From Enoplosus armatus (lineage: Eukaryota > Chordata > Actinopteri > Centrarchiformes > Enoplosidae): a DNA stretch of 64,000 nucleotides. The translations under genes and the position numbers were made by a program. The stretch covers positions 16,304,108-16,368,107 of the forward strand of contig NC_092184.1 of NCBI RefSeq assembly GCF_043641665.1. The letters are read 5' to 3'. A model generated the notes under the pieces. The model saw only the letters and a program-made list of their open reading frames with translations. It was not told where the DNA came from and made no database searches. Numbering within the stretch: position 1 is the stretch's first letter; each line of letters begins with the position of its first letter. Shown here one piece after another: positions 55,701-64,000 of this stretch.

Positions 55701-58700
55701 TCATAGCTGGGGTCATCACCCTGCTCTCTGCCATCCCATTCTGGTTTCTGCCCCGCTCCCTGCCCATATCCAGGCCACAGGGCCCAGAGAAGTGCACACC
55801 AGAGCAGACAAGTTTCATAAAAGACTCTCCTCTTCTGAAGCACAAGTATCCTGCAGACGACAACACTAGTTTCATAGAGATGGCCAAAGGTATGGATGGA
55901 GTCATTTCAAGTAAAATAATGTGAAATGTTCATACTTGTCAGAGCTGGAAAACTGTGTATCTGGCTCAGATTCCATGAATGGTCCCTGTAGTTATTGGTG
56001 TTCATTAATATTGATGGATTGAACATTTTATAAGAAAAATAATTAAATGTATGCCATCACAATAATTCATAATAATTACTATAATCACATACAAATTCTA
56101 CACATAGGGGCTTTAAAATTGAGATACATCTGACAGGTCAGACTGTGGGAACTGCATGTTCTGACATTGGACACATTTACCAACTTAAAGGTACTTGTGG
56201 AGTTTCCAAGTGAGCAAACAAAAGTTATGTTTTGCAGCTAGTGTTTCTCACTAAAACACACTGAGTGCATTTCCTTCCAATTTCTTTTAAATATTGGAAA
56301 TAATGCACACAGAAGTCTTCTTCACTGCCTGTGTGGGGGGGGTCTACCCATAGTGGCTTTCATTTTGGCTGCTGTCACAAGACAATACCCCTTCACTTTC
56401 TACTTCATGTACCCAGAAAGGCAAAGTTCATTTCATCGCAGTAGTTAGAGTAGTTACAGCCAGTATTCACTGTTGCATATATAGAGATATTGCATATTTA
56501 TCGTTTTGCGTTTCATCTCCGATTATTATCCCTCTACAGACTTTATTCCAACCCTGCGAACTCTGCTGGGACATCCCGTGTATTTAATCTACCTGTGTGT
56601 GACAATCATCCAGCTGAACTCTCTCATTGGCATGGTCACCTACAAGCCCAAGTACATCGAGCAGCACTTCAGGCAGTCTGCCTCAAAGGCCAACTTTCTG
56701 ATGGGTATGGTACATGTGCCATGAATATTGCTCAGTGTCACATAAAATATTTGTGTATTACATATATTATTAATAGATTATTCTATATTATATTTGATTA
56801 TGTATATATATTGATATATTATTGGAAAATCAGTACATAACAGACCCAGGGAAGGCTTTTCTGCTTGGTTTACATTGTATGGGAGAAAAAAGCTCCATAG
56901 TTTGCTCAAATTAATTCAAGTATGTACACAACATACACTGTAAAGATCACACATCGAACATGTTTATAATTCATAGGGTTTCTTTCTATAAACCATCTCG
57001 CAGAAAAAGACCTTTAGAGAGGGGATATTGTTAAAGAAAGGAGAACTGGGTTGGTTATGTTCCAATGCAGCCAACTAACCTCCACAGCTGCGGAGACGGG
57101 AGCTTTGTGAATAAGAAAAGTGCTTTTGCATATGAAATGGAATATCTAATGAAGTTGATAACAGAAGATGAAAGTATCTACGTACATGTGGTCTCATCAA
57201 GGGAGATGCTTGCACTGACCAGACGGGCTGTATATGAAAGAGAATGCATTATTAGTGACCAGAGCTAAAGACATGGGTGTAGATAAAATGTCATGTCTTC
57301 CCATTGATGTTAAATGAAGGTATAAGAGACATAAAAAATAAAAAGCAGGGCTCTTTTTTGATTAAGGCAAGTCTTGTATTTCCTTGTGTGTCTCTGTAGT
57401 TTACTTGCATGCGTTATTAGCAAGTCTCACAGAGATGATAGCCAAGCTTTGATATAATATTAAATCATATTGTCTGTCTTTGTTCAAATCCAGATTTAGC
57501 CTTTAAAGCAACATCTAATTTCAGTTAACACTGATCCTGTGTTTTGCCGTTTCTGTTATCTTATTTCAGGTGTGATCAATATCCCAGCTGTAGCACTGGG
57601 GATGTTTTCTGGAGGTCTACTGATGAAGAGGCTGAAGCTGAACATCATGGCAGCGGCCAGGTTTGCCTTTGGCACGTCTCTGATCGGTTATGTCCTGTCA
57701 CTGTTCTTCTTCGCAATGAGCTGCGAGAACGCCAAGGTGGCCGGGGTGACGCTGTCATACAACAGGTGAGTCATAGGTGCTCACGCTATTATTCCAAATT
57801 CAGCACAACACAGTGCAATTATTGATCTAACAGACAGGTCATTACTTCTGGGAGCGTGTGACAAAAGTAAAGAGTGAGAATGTGGACTAGTATCTAGGGA
57901 GTATTGGCACCAGTTGGGCATAGGTTTCCATGGGGGTCCACACATGAAAGAACTGCTAACAGAACAAGCAGGGACATGCAGACTGCACTGAGGCAACCAG
58001 CTTAAACCCAGCGAGGAATAAAATTACAAACCAACAAAGAAAAGCATCCCCTGCGTGTGCCCAGTGCACCACTGAGTCTTATACTCAGGATCAACCGCAG
58101 ACACAACTGAAGTGACACTGCTGACAAAGCAGATTAAAAGCAGCCAGATGGGTGCAATGTGCTAATGAACCTACAGTGAATGTGCTAAAGCTGGCACACA
58201 CAATTAAAACCCAGCAAGCAGCATTAACATGAAAAGAACACACCAAGTTACATCTCTTTTTTTCCAGCAAATGCATTCAAATGTGTAATTCTACTCTACT
58301 ACTAAATAATTGCCTCTCGTCCGTGCTTTCTCATCCTTCCAGCATGGATACGATATCTTACGATAAACACTCAGTGTTCACAGCCTGCAACTCAGACTGT
58401 TTTTGTTCGGCGAGTGACTGGGACCCAGTCTGTGGAGAGAACGGCATCACATATGTTTCTCCCTGTCTTGCTGGCTGCACCAGCTCCTCTGGCTCAGGAA
58501 AAAACACAGTAAGTTGACAAGGTGCCCAAAGTATAAAGAATATCACACAAGGAAAATTGATTTATGGTATTACACCATAGTAGTATGCAGGAACCATCTC
58601 CATTAGCCTGCAATGCACATATTCCTCTATTGTTTAGGCTTGTGCATTTCTTTATTCTCCACTGAATGGAGTTCACAGTTGTCGTGATGTTTGCAGTCAA

Positions 58701-61700
58701 AATAAACAATCTGTCTCAATTGGAACTCATGAAAAGGAACAATAACTGCTTTAACAGAGGAAAGTATTGACATACCTTTCTGAGTTATTTAACATTCGAA
58801 TCAATTAGATCTGATAATCTATTAGTAGTTTATGTGAGTGTTGTCAAAGGTTGGCTTTTATTTTTTAATTGATTATTAGCGATAGCAGTGATTTCGGTGA
58901 TCTACAGCCACATTTTTCTTCAAACTGAACTGATAAAAATGGTGACAACCCTGATGTCGTGGTAGCAGCTCCAACCACAGACTGCATCGGGCGGTGCTTT
59001 CACATAAAGCTTCGTATAAATTGTGAATGGTGGAAATCCTTAGTCTCATTTCACTTCTGACAGGAGGAGAATAAAGACGCCCTGGCAGCCCTGGCAGCCC
59101 ACGCCCATTTCCACTTGTATATGAGCGTTATATGTGTATAAACAGTACACTGTGTCTATTGCTGTGTTTCTATGTATCCATGTCCTGCTGTCCATGGTCA
59201 TGTGTGTGCGACTTTGCATGTCTCTCCAGGTCTTCTCTAACTGTAGCTGTGTCGGTGTTGCTGGTAACTTTACGGCCAGTACAGGTCAGTGCCCTCACAC
59301 GGACGACTGTGACAGGATGTTCCCGTACTTCCTGGCTCTCTCTGTCATCACTTCCTTTATCATCTCCCTTGGGGGGACACCAGGCTACATGCTTCTCATC
59401 AGGTCAGATTTAAATGAAAAAAAATATATAATGAAAAAAAACTTTTAAGTGACTAAATTTTGCATATGTTGTTATGATTTTTCTCAGATTCTTTGACATA
59501 CTGATGCAACTTTAATTTGGGCATAGATGGTTTGGACCCTTTAGGGCTGTATGCTTTGTGCTGATTTCAGAGGCTTATAGCCAGCAAATGTTGCTAACTG
59601 GCATTTAACTTAATATGACCCTTATTTGCAGCAGTGTTTGCAGTGATTTCGTCAGTGATGTTCAGATTCAGTGACAGTTTTCATACAATTTGTTACTTTG
59701 AAAGGAAAAAGGCTTACATTTACTTACTTCATCAATTTTTGCCACTTTCGTTGGCCCAATCTGCTTATTTCTAGGAATCATGGGAAGTAAATATTTTTAT
59801 TTGACTTCCTTAGGGATCAAGGCATGAGACAAAGATTTGAGCCATTCATAGCCGTGGCTCTGCCAAACTGGGGGTTTAAAAATAGTCTTTTCCCAATCAT
59901 ATGATTTCTTGAGGTTCAGATTTCTTGACATGGTCGATTGAGAATCACTTAGATCTTTGAAGGCCAATCTCTGATTTAATGCTCACAAATGAGGTCAGGG
60001 GGACTGTGGAGTAACCAACTGCGTGGAAAAAGCTTGAGACTTGAGACTTGCTGATCTAATAGTGAGAGCATTTCCTTATAGTTATTGACAACTACAATTT
60101 GCTCCTGGCGCCACTGGTAATATTAGCTGCGGTAATTGGCATGAATTCCTACAAACAAAGTTGAGTTAAAGAAGAAGCTATAATTCAGTGTGGTTAGCAG
60201 CAGGTATTTTAAAAATCTCCTGTACAAAACCTGATGATTTCAAAGTATTTCAAAGTATCTTCTTCTGGAACAGGAGAAATGGGTCGTGACAATCGTCATT
60301 TTTCTCACGGCAATTGCGAGACACTGTTGTTGACTTCCTGTACTTGCATTGGTAAAGGGGTCAAGTGAAAGAAACTGCAGCATTAGCATGACGGGGATAC
60401 AGCTGTTTGTGCACTGCATGTGCGATACGTTGTATGTTGGACAGATGGAGGAACATTTCAGCTAGCTGACCAGAGACTGGCTGCTCTGTGTTGTTGTGAT
60501 TTTAATTCAAATATATTATTTTGTAAGTCGTCAATGATATTCATTTCGTAAAGGAATATTGTCAAACAGAGCAGTGATATTAGTAAATAAAAGTCTAATA
60601 GTCTGTAAAAAGAAGTCCACTTGATAATACAGGGGGTTTCTGTAGATGATGCCTGCCAGCTGCTGCACACCAGTGTTCGATGGGCAGGTGGACCAGGCAC
60701 AACCAGTCTGACTCGCATACACACAAAGGCTTTGTTTTTAGAGTCATGTCCGATGAACTAGATATAGTTTCTTCTGCACCACAGCACCCTCTGCTGGCTG
60801 ACACTCCACTTCACACTGAGACACCTTTCACTGATGAGACAATCCATAGACATGAGACAGACAGCACACCCTATTTTTTTCACCCTACTCCTTTGTTCTC
60901 TATGTATATCTCTTTCTATATCACCAGGGTGTATTAAAAATATAAAGGTTTTATTGAGGGAATGTGGAAGAAATTACACATACATATGATACATGCACAC
61001 ACAAACACATACAAGATATCCTAAAGCCATATCAGCTGATCCTGTTGGAATGCACTGGCCTCACTGTTTTTACATAATAATTTCTTTATTCCTCTGTTAA
61101 TTTCCAGAGATGTAAGTCCTGAGATCAGACATGAGAGTGTTAACTGTTTAGGCAGAGAGTTTCCCTCCAAAAGTCTCCTGTTTACATTCGGCATGTTCCA
61201 CCAAAACGTGTTGCATGTGTCCATATGTTCTAACAGACATGTTGAATGTCTTCCTACCTCCTGAAACACTCTGTGTTTACATTCTGTGTGTACATTGGTG
61301 TTGGGAATCTGTTTTGTGCTATAGACATGGCTGACATTTTCCAACCAGTTTCTGATAATATTTCCTGAAAAATGTCTGCAATTGTTCTTCATGCAGGTGC
61401 ATCAAACCACAGCTGAAATCTTTGGCCTTGGGTTTCCATGCCCTGGCAACACGTACCCTTGGTAAGTCTCCATCGAAATATGTCCTCCATTGAGCATGTT
61501 CGAGGGGCTGAGATGCAAACTTTCCTGTCACTTGAACAACCAGATACACTCCAAAATGCTTGTGTTTGCCAACATGTCAGCCTTATTTACATGTTCATCC
61601 TGACTGCTGCTGGACAGCGTTTGCAGAATGCAGGGGGACGTGTTTGTGAAAATATGTTTATGTTGTTTCCTACAGCAGGGATCCCGGCACCCATCTACTT

Positions 61701-62965
61701 TGGTGCAATCATTGACACCACATGTCTAAAATGGGGTCAGAAGAGGTGTGGAGGCATAGGAGCCTGTAGAATCTACAACACCACTGCATACAGGTAGTGC
61801 TCACATGCAGACACATCACATTCAGAGATCGGTGGAGCTTTCATTGTCTGTATTTTATAGGTTTCTGTGAATATCACAGGCTCAGAGCGGTCTACTTCAG
61901 GCTCAGACCTTTTTTATATTTTATGTGGCAATGACTTACAAGAGTTTTGTACAATGTGAAATTTAAGACAGATTTGAACAAAAACAACCACTGAGCGCCT
62001 TGAGGTTGCTACATGTTTAGCAATACAAAGGATAAATAAAAAATCTGTCTTGCAGTTGCTGCTGCAAAGCTGCCTCATATTAGGTTACATCTGTCTTTGG
62101 TTACAGTAGCTTTAACTTGTGATGACTGTCTCTATTTGTTGATGCAGTTTGCGTGTGTTTGGCAGATGCTGTCATGATTACTGACTGCAGTTTCCTTTGA
62201 CACATTAAATAAATTTGATGTTTTTTTTTTTGCTATTGTGCTTTTGGCTTGACCTTCCATATGTCTGTACGTCCCATTTTTCGCCTTGAGGGCATTTCTT
62301 CAAATTTGCCACAAACAAGGACTCAAGGATGACCTGAGTAGAATTTGGTGGTCAAAGGTCAAAGGTCAAGATCACTGTAACCTCACAACACACGTTTGTG
62401 GCCATAACTCAAGAATTGATGACCATATTTCACCATTGGTCGGACAATGAATTGGTGACTTTTTGACTCAAAGGTCACTGTGACCTCAAAATGACCATGA
62501 CAAACACATTTTTGGCCATAAATCAATCAGGACAACTTCACTGTCCTGGAAAAACACTTTTTCCGGCCATTATTCAACACTATCACTCAGGACCAGAACT
62601 GCCCAGATGTCTTTTCTCTATTCTTTTGTTTTCTAGCAACTAATACATATATAAATAAAGAAATAATTGAACAACCCAGTCATCTTTACCAAGTCAATTA
62701 TATTTCTTTTACATCTTAATTTCTCAGGATAGCATACCTGGGTCTGACTCTGAGCCTGCGGACTATCTCGTTCATTATCTGCATCCCGGGCTTCATTCTG
62801 CTCAGCCGACAGCTGAAGGAGGAGGAAAGAAATGCCATCCACGGAGCTCTGGCCAACGGCGGAACAGAGCTGGAGGCTCTCAGAAAGGAGGAATTTGTGA
62901 TTTCTAATTCCAACCAGTCACAACAAACGTCAGACAACAGCACAGACAGGGAGACACGGCTGTGA
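40474..62965 (+). CDS. slco1c1: slco1c1, organic anion transporting polypeptide 1C1 (gene-level entry)
   Basis: OATP1C1 is a plasma-membrane, sodium-independent carrier known for thyroxine and related organic anions, notably at brain barriers in other vertebrates. Coding exons: 40474-40569, 48375-48516, 51578-51710, 52537-52658, 52788-52934, 53438-53536, 55641-55889, 56540-56704, 57570-57765, 58343-58508, 59230-59402, 61397-61461, 61676-61793, 62728-62965. All are GT-AG, all phases agree, and they give 702 residues against about 712 in mammals. The OATP signature [13 protein letters not shown] is at 255-267. A Kazal-like loop with ten cysteines (465-532) lies between the predicted ninth and tenth membrane helices, and the protein ends ETRL. 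Possible N-glycosylation sites include NST in exon 5 and NFT at 518. It could instead be a fish-specific slco1 relative, but the pde3a neighbour favours 1C1. Confidence 0.9.
42155..42335 (+). repeat. Dispersed repeat, inverse copy of 18001-18215
   Basis: Shares TACTTGGTCTGGCATGACC, GGCTAATGTTAGC and the preceding GCACC..TG.TCAATTCA block with the reverse complement of the pde3a-intron copy. Confidence 0.75.
43670..44115. mobile_element. MITE with about 100-bp terminal inverted repeats
   Basis: The left arm (GTCAGGTGAGAAGATGGG … CTCATATCTGTCCATTAAAT … GGTTAGCTTCGCTTAGCA … AAAGACTGG) is the inverse of the right arm (CCAGTCTTTATGCTAAGCTA … GTAGCTTGACATTTAACGG … CAGATATGA … GAACTTCTCATCTAACTC). 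The ends are about 100 bp with scattered mismatches around a core of about 250 bp. No transposase is encoded. A second copy is at 21735-22227. Confidence 0.85.
45379..45404. repeat. (TG)n microsatellite
   Basis: Thirteen TG units in the long slco1c1 intron. Confidence 0.9.
45721..46758. mobile_element. Non-autonomous DNA element with TGGGCC…GGCCCA ends
   Basis: The left end TGGGCCTCGTTCTTCATACA is matched in inverse by the right end GAAGAACAGGGCCCA, and there is weaker similarity further in (GGATAACCAATTATCCAGAT against the inverse of ATTAGCTGGATGAG). The 1.04-kb interior has no open frame of note. It resembles fish elements with GGGCC…TTCTTC termini. Superfamily and target duplication could not be settled. 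Confidence 0.65.
48375..48516 (+). CDS. slco1c1: slco1c1 coding exon 2, first membrane helix
   Basis: Acceptor TTCTCCCAG, donor GATAG|GTGAGT, 142 nt. It encodes [20 protein letters not shown] (helix 1) and [20 protein letters not shown], the highly conserved OATP segment leading into helix 2. The exon starts exactly with an in-frame ATG (Met33). Confidence 0.96.
48687..48730. repeat. (TG)n microsatellite
   Basis: About 13 pure TG units, then imperfect TG with GCGTATG interruptions. It begins 170 bp after the exon donor. Confidence 0.9.
48838..49273 (-). repeat. Fullest copy of the 430-bp dispersed family (reverse orientation)
   Basis: Read on the minus strand it starts TTGATGCAGTAGAACCAGAG and ends near GACTTTGGTGTGTAAAATTG / GGAGTTCCCTTTAAAA. 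Sister copies are at 31380-31765 and, broken up, at 9095-9575. It contains no open frame of note. The palindrome CAAGTGATGTCACTTG is shared with the 31-kb copy (CAAGTGACATCACTTG). Confidence 0.85.
50151..50284. repeat. Long purine-rich tract
   Basis: About 135 bases almost wholly A/G on the + strand (GGGAAGGGAAAG, GGGAGAGAAGGGGGAGAGGA), in the intron between coding exons 2 and 3. Such tracts can form triplex or slipped structures. Confidence 0.8.
50701..50820. repeat. (CT)n then (CA)n microsatellite
   Basis: CT run to about 50726 followed by about 47 CA units with one TA interruption. It is in the same intron as the purine-rich tract. Confidence 0.95.
51578..51710 (+). CDS. slco1c1: slco1c1 coding exon 3, second and third membrane helices
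   Basis: Acceptor ATCCTCCCAG, donor GGACG|GTGAGT, 133 nt. It encodes [20 protein letters not shown] and [20 protein letters not shown], matching OATP helices 2-3. The GAKLHRPK loop is a family hallmark. Confidence 0.96.
52537..52658 (+). CDS. slco1c1: slco1c1 coding exon 4, extracellular loop
   Basis: Acceptor GAGTACAG, donor CACAG|GTGAAC, 122 nt. It encodes [20 protein letters not shown] and [20 protein letters not shown], the variable extracellular loop after helix 3, with an NST glycosylation sequon. Loop sequence is divergent, but phase on both sides and the preceding R-Y word support it. A CA microsatellite begins 14 bp after the donor. Confidence 0.9.
52673..52739. repeat. (CA)n microsatellite filling a short intron
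   Basis: Sixty-seven bases of pure CA (preceded by ACACG) within the 129-bp intron 52659-52787, so more than half of the intron is repeat. Confidence 0.97.
52788..52934 (+). CDS. slco1c1: slco1c1 coding exon 5, fourth membrane helix region
   Basis: Acceptor TTTTCCTCCAG, donor GTTG|GTAAGA, 147 nt. It encodes [20 protein letters not shown] and [20 protein letters not shown], among the best conserved OATP segments (RGIGETP, PLG.SYIDDF). Confidence 0.96.
53438..53536 (+). CDS. slco1c1: slco1c1 coding exon 6, fifth membrane helix
   Basis: Acceptor ATATCCCAG, donor AATGG|GTGAGT, 99 nt. It encodes [20 protein letters not shown] and [13 protein letters not shown]. Matches the OATP1 GP.FG..LGS.CAK.YVDIGFV pattern. 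Confidence 0.95.
53537..55640 (+). other. slco1c1 intron 6, nothing supported
   Basis: A 2.1-kb AT-rich intron with an A-rich purine stretch near 54380-54600. The encoded segments on either side are adjacent in OATPs, so no exon is missing. Confidence 0.8.
55641..55889 (+). CDS. slco1c1: slco1c1 coding exon 7, OATP family signature
   Basis: Acceptor CCCAACACAG, donor AAAG|GTATGG, 249 nt. It encodes the OATP superfamily signature [16 protein letters not shown] at the sixth membrane helix, [12 protein letters not shown], and a polar cytosolic loop ([20 protein letters not shown]) ending FIEMAKD. It is the most diagnostic exon of the gene. Confidence 0.97.
56540..56704 (+). CDS. slco1c1: slco1c1 coding exon 8, seventh membrane helix
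   Basis: Acceptor CCTCTACAG, donor GATGG|GTATGG, 165 nt. It encodes [20 protein letters not shown] and [20 protein letters not shown], with the conserved YKPKYIEQ word of OATP1 transporters. Confidence 0.96.
57570..57765 (+). CDS. slco1c1: slco1c1 coding exon 9, eighth and ninth membrane helices
   Basis: Acceptor TTATTTCAG, donor ACAACAG|GTGAGT, 196 nt. It encodes [20 protein letters not shown] and [20 protein letters not shown] then [17 protein letters not shown] is typical of OATPs. Confidence 0.96.
58343..58508 (+). CDS. slco1c1: slco1c1 coding exon 10, Kazal-like extracellular loop
   Basis: Acceptor CATCCTTCCAG, donor ACACA|GTAAGT, 166 nt. It encodes [20 protein letters not shown] and [11 protein letters not shown], the first six of the cysteines in the large loop that in OATPs forms a Kazal-type disulphide-linked module needed for surface expression. 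The [16 protein letters not shown] word is very close to mammalian OATP1C1. Confidence 0.96.
59230..59402 (+). CDS. slco1c1: slco1c1 coding exon 11, end of Kazal loop and tenth helix
   Basis: Acceptor CTCTCCAG, donor ATCAG|GTCAGA, 173 nt. It encodes [20 protein letters not shown] and [19 protein letters not shown], with the last four loop cysteines and sequons NCS and NFT, then [13 protein letters not shown]. Confidence 0.95.
59403..61396 (+). other. slco1c1 intron 11, nothing supported
   Basis: A 2.0-kb intron with no recognisable repeat of length. It joins LLIR to CIKPQLKS, adjacent in OATPs, so no exon is missing. Confidence 0.8.
61397..61461 (+). CDS. slco1c1: slco1c1 coding exon 12, small cytosolic exon
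   Basis: Acceptor CTTCATGCAG, donor CCTTG|GTAAGT, 65 nt. It encodes [22 protein letters not shown], the loop and start of helix 11. It is too short to stand out as an open frame; phase and the conserved KP..KS.ALG word support it. Confidence 0.93.
61676..61793 (+). CDS. slco1c1: slco1c1 coding exon 13, eleventh helix
   Basis: Acceptor TTTCCTACAG, donor TACAG|GTAGTG, 118 nt. It encodes [20 protein letters not shown] and [16 protein letters not shown], the conserved GIPAP.YFG.IID..CLKWG pattern plus an NTT sequon. The donor GTAGTG is weaker than most in this gene. Confidence 0.95.
62349..62368 (+). promoter_or_regulatory. DR1-type nuclear receptor half-site array (predicted)
   Basis: Three hexamers TGGTCA, AGGTCA, AGGTCA at 1-bp spacing form two overlapping DR1 elements, the arrangement bound by HNF4, RXR-PPAR and COUP-TF. 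It occurs inside a dispersed repeat, so function is uncertain. Confidence 0.4.
62472..62486. promoter_or_regulatory. Perfect palindromic oestrogen-response-like element (predicted)
   Basis: AGGTCA CTG TGACCT is the consensus inverted repeat with 3-bp spacer bound by oestrogen receptors. It is carried by a dispersed repeat, 242 bp before the last slco1c1 exon. Binding is inference. Confidence 0.4.
62728..62965 (+). CDS. slco1c1: slco1c1 last coding exon, twelfth helix and C-terminus
   Basis: Acceptor TAATTTCTCAG, 238 nt including TGA at 62963-62965. It encodes [20 protein letters not shown] (helix 12) then a long polar cytosolic tail with LKEEERNAI, ending STDRETRL. The last residues T-R-L fit a class I PDZ-binding motif, as does the C-terminus I recall for human OATP1C1. 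Confidence 0.94.
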
Positions 62966-64000
62966 CAGATCCAGCAGAACTGCAGCCGCCCCCGTCTCCT
63001 TCACACACAACACAGATGAACAAATACAACCACACACATACATATACACCCACAGTATGTACAGAGTGACACTGTACACATGCACTCACAAACACAAATG
63101 AGATTTGCAGGGAATCACATGTTGTATCCGATCATCTCAAAGGAGAAATTCTATATTTGTACTACTGGACCTGTGAAGGCTTTGTGAATTTGACAGAAAT
63201 TTGATATAACTGAAATATGTCTTGAATGTACACGCTGTTATTTTATTTTTTTCCTTTTTATAAAGAAAAGTATAACAATATTTTTCTGTTTTAATGGTGG
63301 CACAAGAGATTAGATGGGAAATGTGACTTGTACAGACTACTGCAAAAACAGTATCATTCTGTAAACCAGCACTTATAAAGCTGCCTCTTTGGATTTTTCT
63401 TTCAAATGAATTTTTTACTTCCTGGCATCACTGTTCCTGAACATAAGAAGAGAAGTGGCCTTATAAACCCGAGGCACAAAAATATATATAACGATGAGGA
63501 GAATTAGGCCTTCAAAGAGACAGGATGTGAGTTTTTTTCAGAATTTTAAATAGAAAAGATAAACAGGTTGTTGTGGAAATAGTAACTTTTAGAGGGCTTG
63601 GCGGTTGTTGATTTGACATATGTGCCTCATTCACTCAACAGTTACCTCTAAATCATGTGTGTCATCTGTCTTGCTGATAGTAGAAATACTATTTCACTTA
63701 ACTTTTAAATTTCAGACTGAATGTAAGTCTTTACACTCATTTAGAAAAAAAAATGCTTCATTTCTGACTGACTCTTTAAACTTTTGTCTTTTTACTTTAA
63801 GCCCGAAGTCAGGTTTGATTGTATTGCAATCTGTGTTGTGTGCTTTCTGGATGTGAACTTGTTCCTTTGGTATTCATACTGACAAAAAATGGAAATTGTA
63901 TTTTAGTGAGATCTTACCTGTTTGTCTGGTGGAGCCGGCTCTGATTTCAATATGGACGACGTCCAAAAGGAGGCAGTACCATATTTTTAAACTTTCAACC
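62966..64000 (+). other. slco1c1 3' UTR and downstream sequence
   Basis: AT-rich sequence directly after the stop. It has no canonical AATAAA up to the window end; AATATA near 63480 is a weak variant. The 3' UTR may run past the window. No further gene is supported. Confidence 0.6.

Larger units (their letters stand above)
62246..62560. repeat. Dispersed repeat rich in AGGTCA / TGACCT words
   Basis: Contains repeated GGTCAAAGGTCAAAGGTCA (62350-62368), CACTGTAACCTCACA, and AGGTCACTGTGACCT (62472-62486). I recognise this layout as a common teleost repeat. It lies in the last slco1c1 intron. Borders are approximate. Confidence 0.6.

Overview
The window is vertebrate nuclear DNA, almost certainly from a teleost fish. 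It has AT-rich intergenic sequence, very abundant (CA)n/(TG)n microsatellites, a decayed Tc1/mariner transposon, a tRNA-type SINE and several short inverted-repeat elements of kinds I recognise as common in teleost genomes. The genes are split into short exons with GT-AG introns. Most of the many short open frames are chance.

Two genes on the + strand account for all coding sequence I can support. From 1 to about 22.6 kb is the 3' part of pde3a (cGMP-inhibited cAMP phosphodiesterase 3A). It has fourteen exons from 8678 to 22601, every junction keeps phase, and together they encode 844 residues and a stop. The 5' exons, encoding the N-terminal membrane-association region, must lie upstream, and the first 8.7 kb is intron. 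From about 36.7 to 63 kb is slco1c1 (OATP1C1-type organic anion / thyroid hormone transporter). It has fourteen coding exons from 40474 to 62965 that join without a frame error into a 702-residue protein, preceded by a probable CpG-richer promoter and non-coding exon near 36.7-37.13 kb. The same neighbours in the same orientation occur on human 12p12 (PDE3A then SLCO1C1), which supports both names.

The 14 kb between the genes holds a 1.5-kb Tc1-like element (27696-29240) with good inverted repeats, TA duplications and a broken transposase, plus several dispersed repeats. The introns carry more repeats: a SINE with an 11-bp target duplication; MITEs with about 100-bp inverted repeats, one ending about 58 bp before the last pde3a exon; a three-copy family of about 430 bp; a 1-kb inverted-repeat element in the long slco1c1 intron; and a repeat with DR1 and oestrogen-response-like hexamers in the last slco1c1 intron. 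One 129-bp slco1c1 intron is more than half pure CA repeat.

The two genes do not form a pathway: one degrades cAMP in the cytosol or at membranes, the other carries solutes across the plasma membrane. I saw no sign of a new gene system. The points most worth following are the mobile elements placed close to splice sites and the possible regulatory sites they carry.
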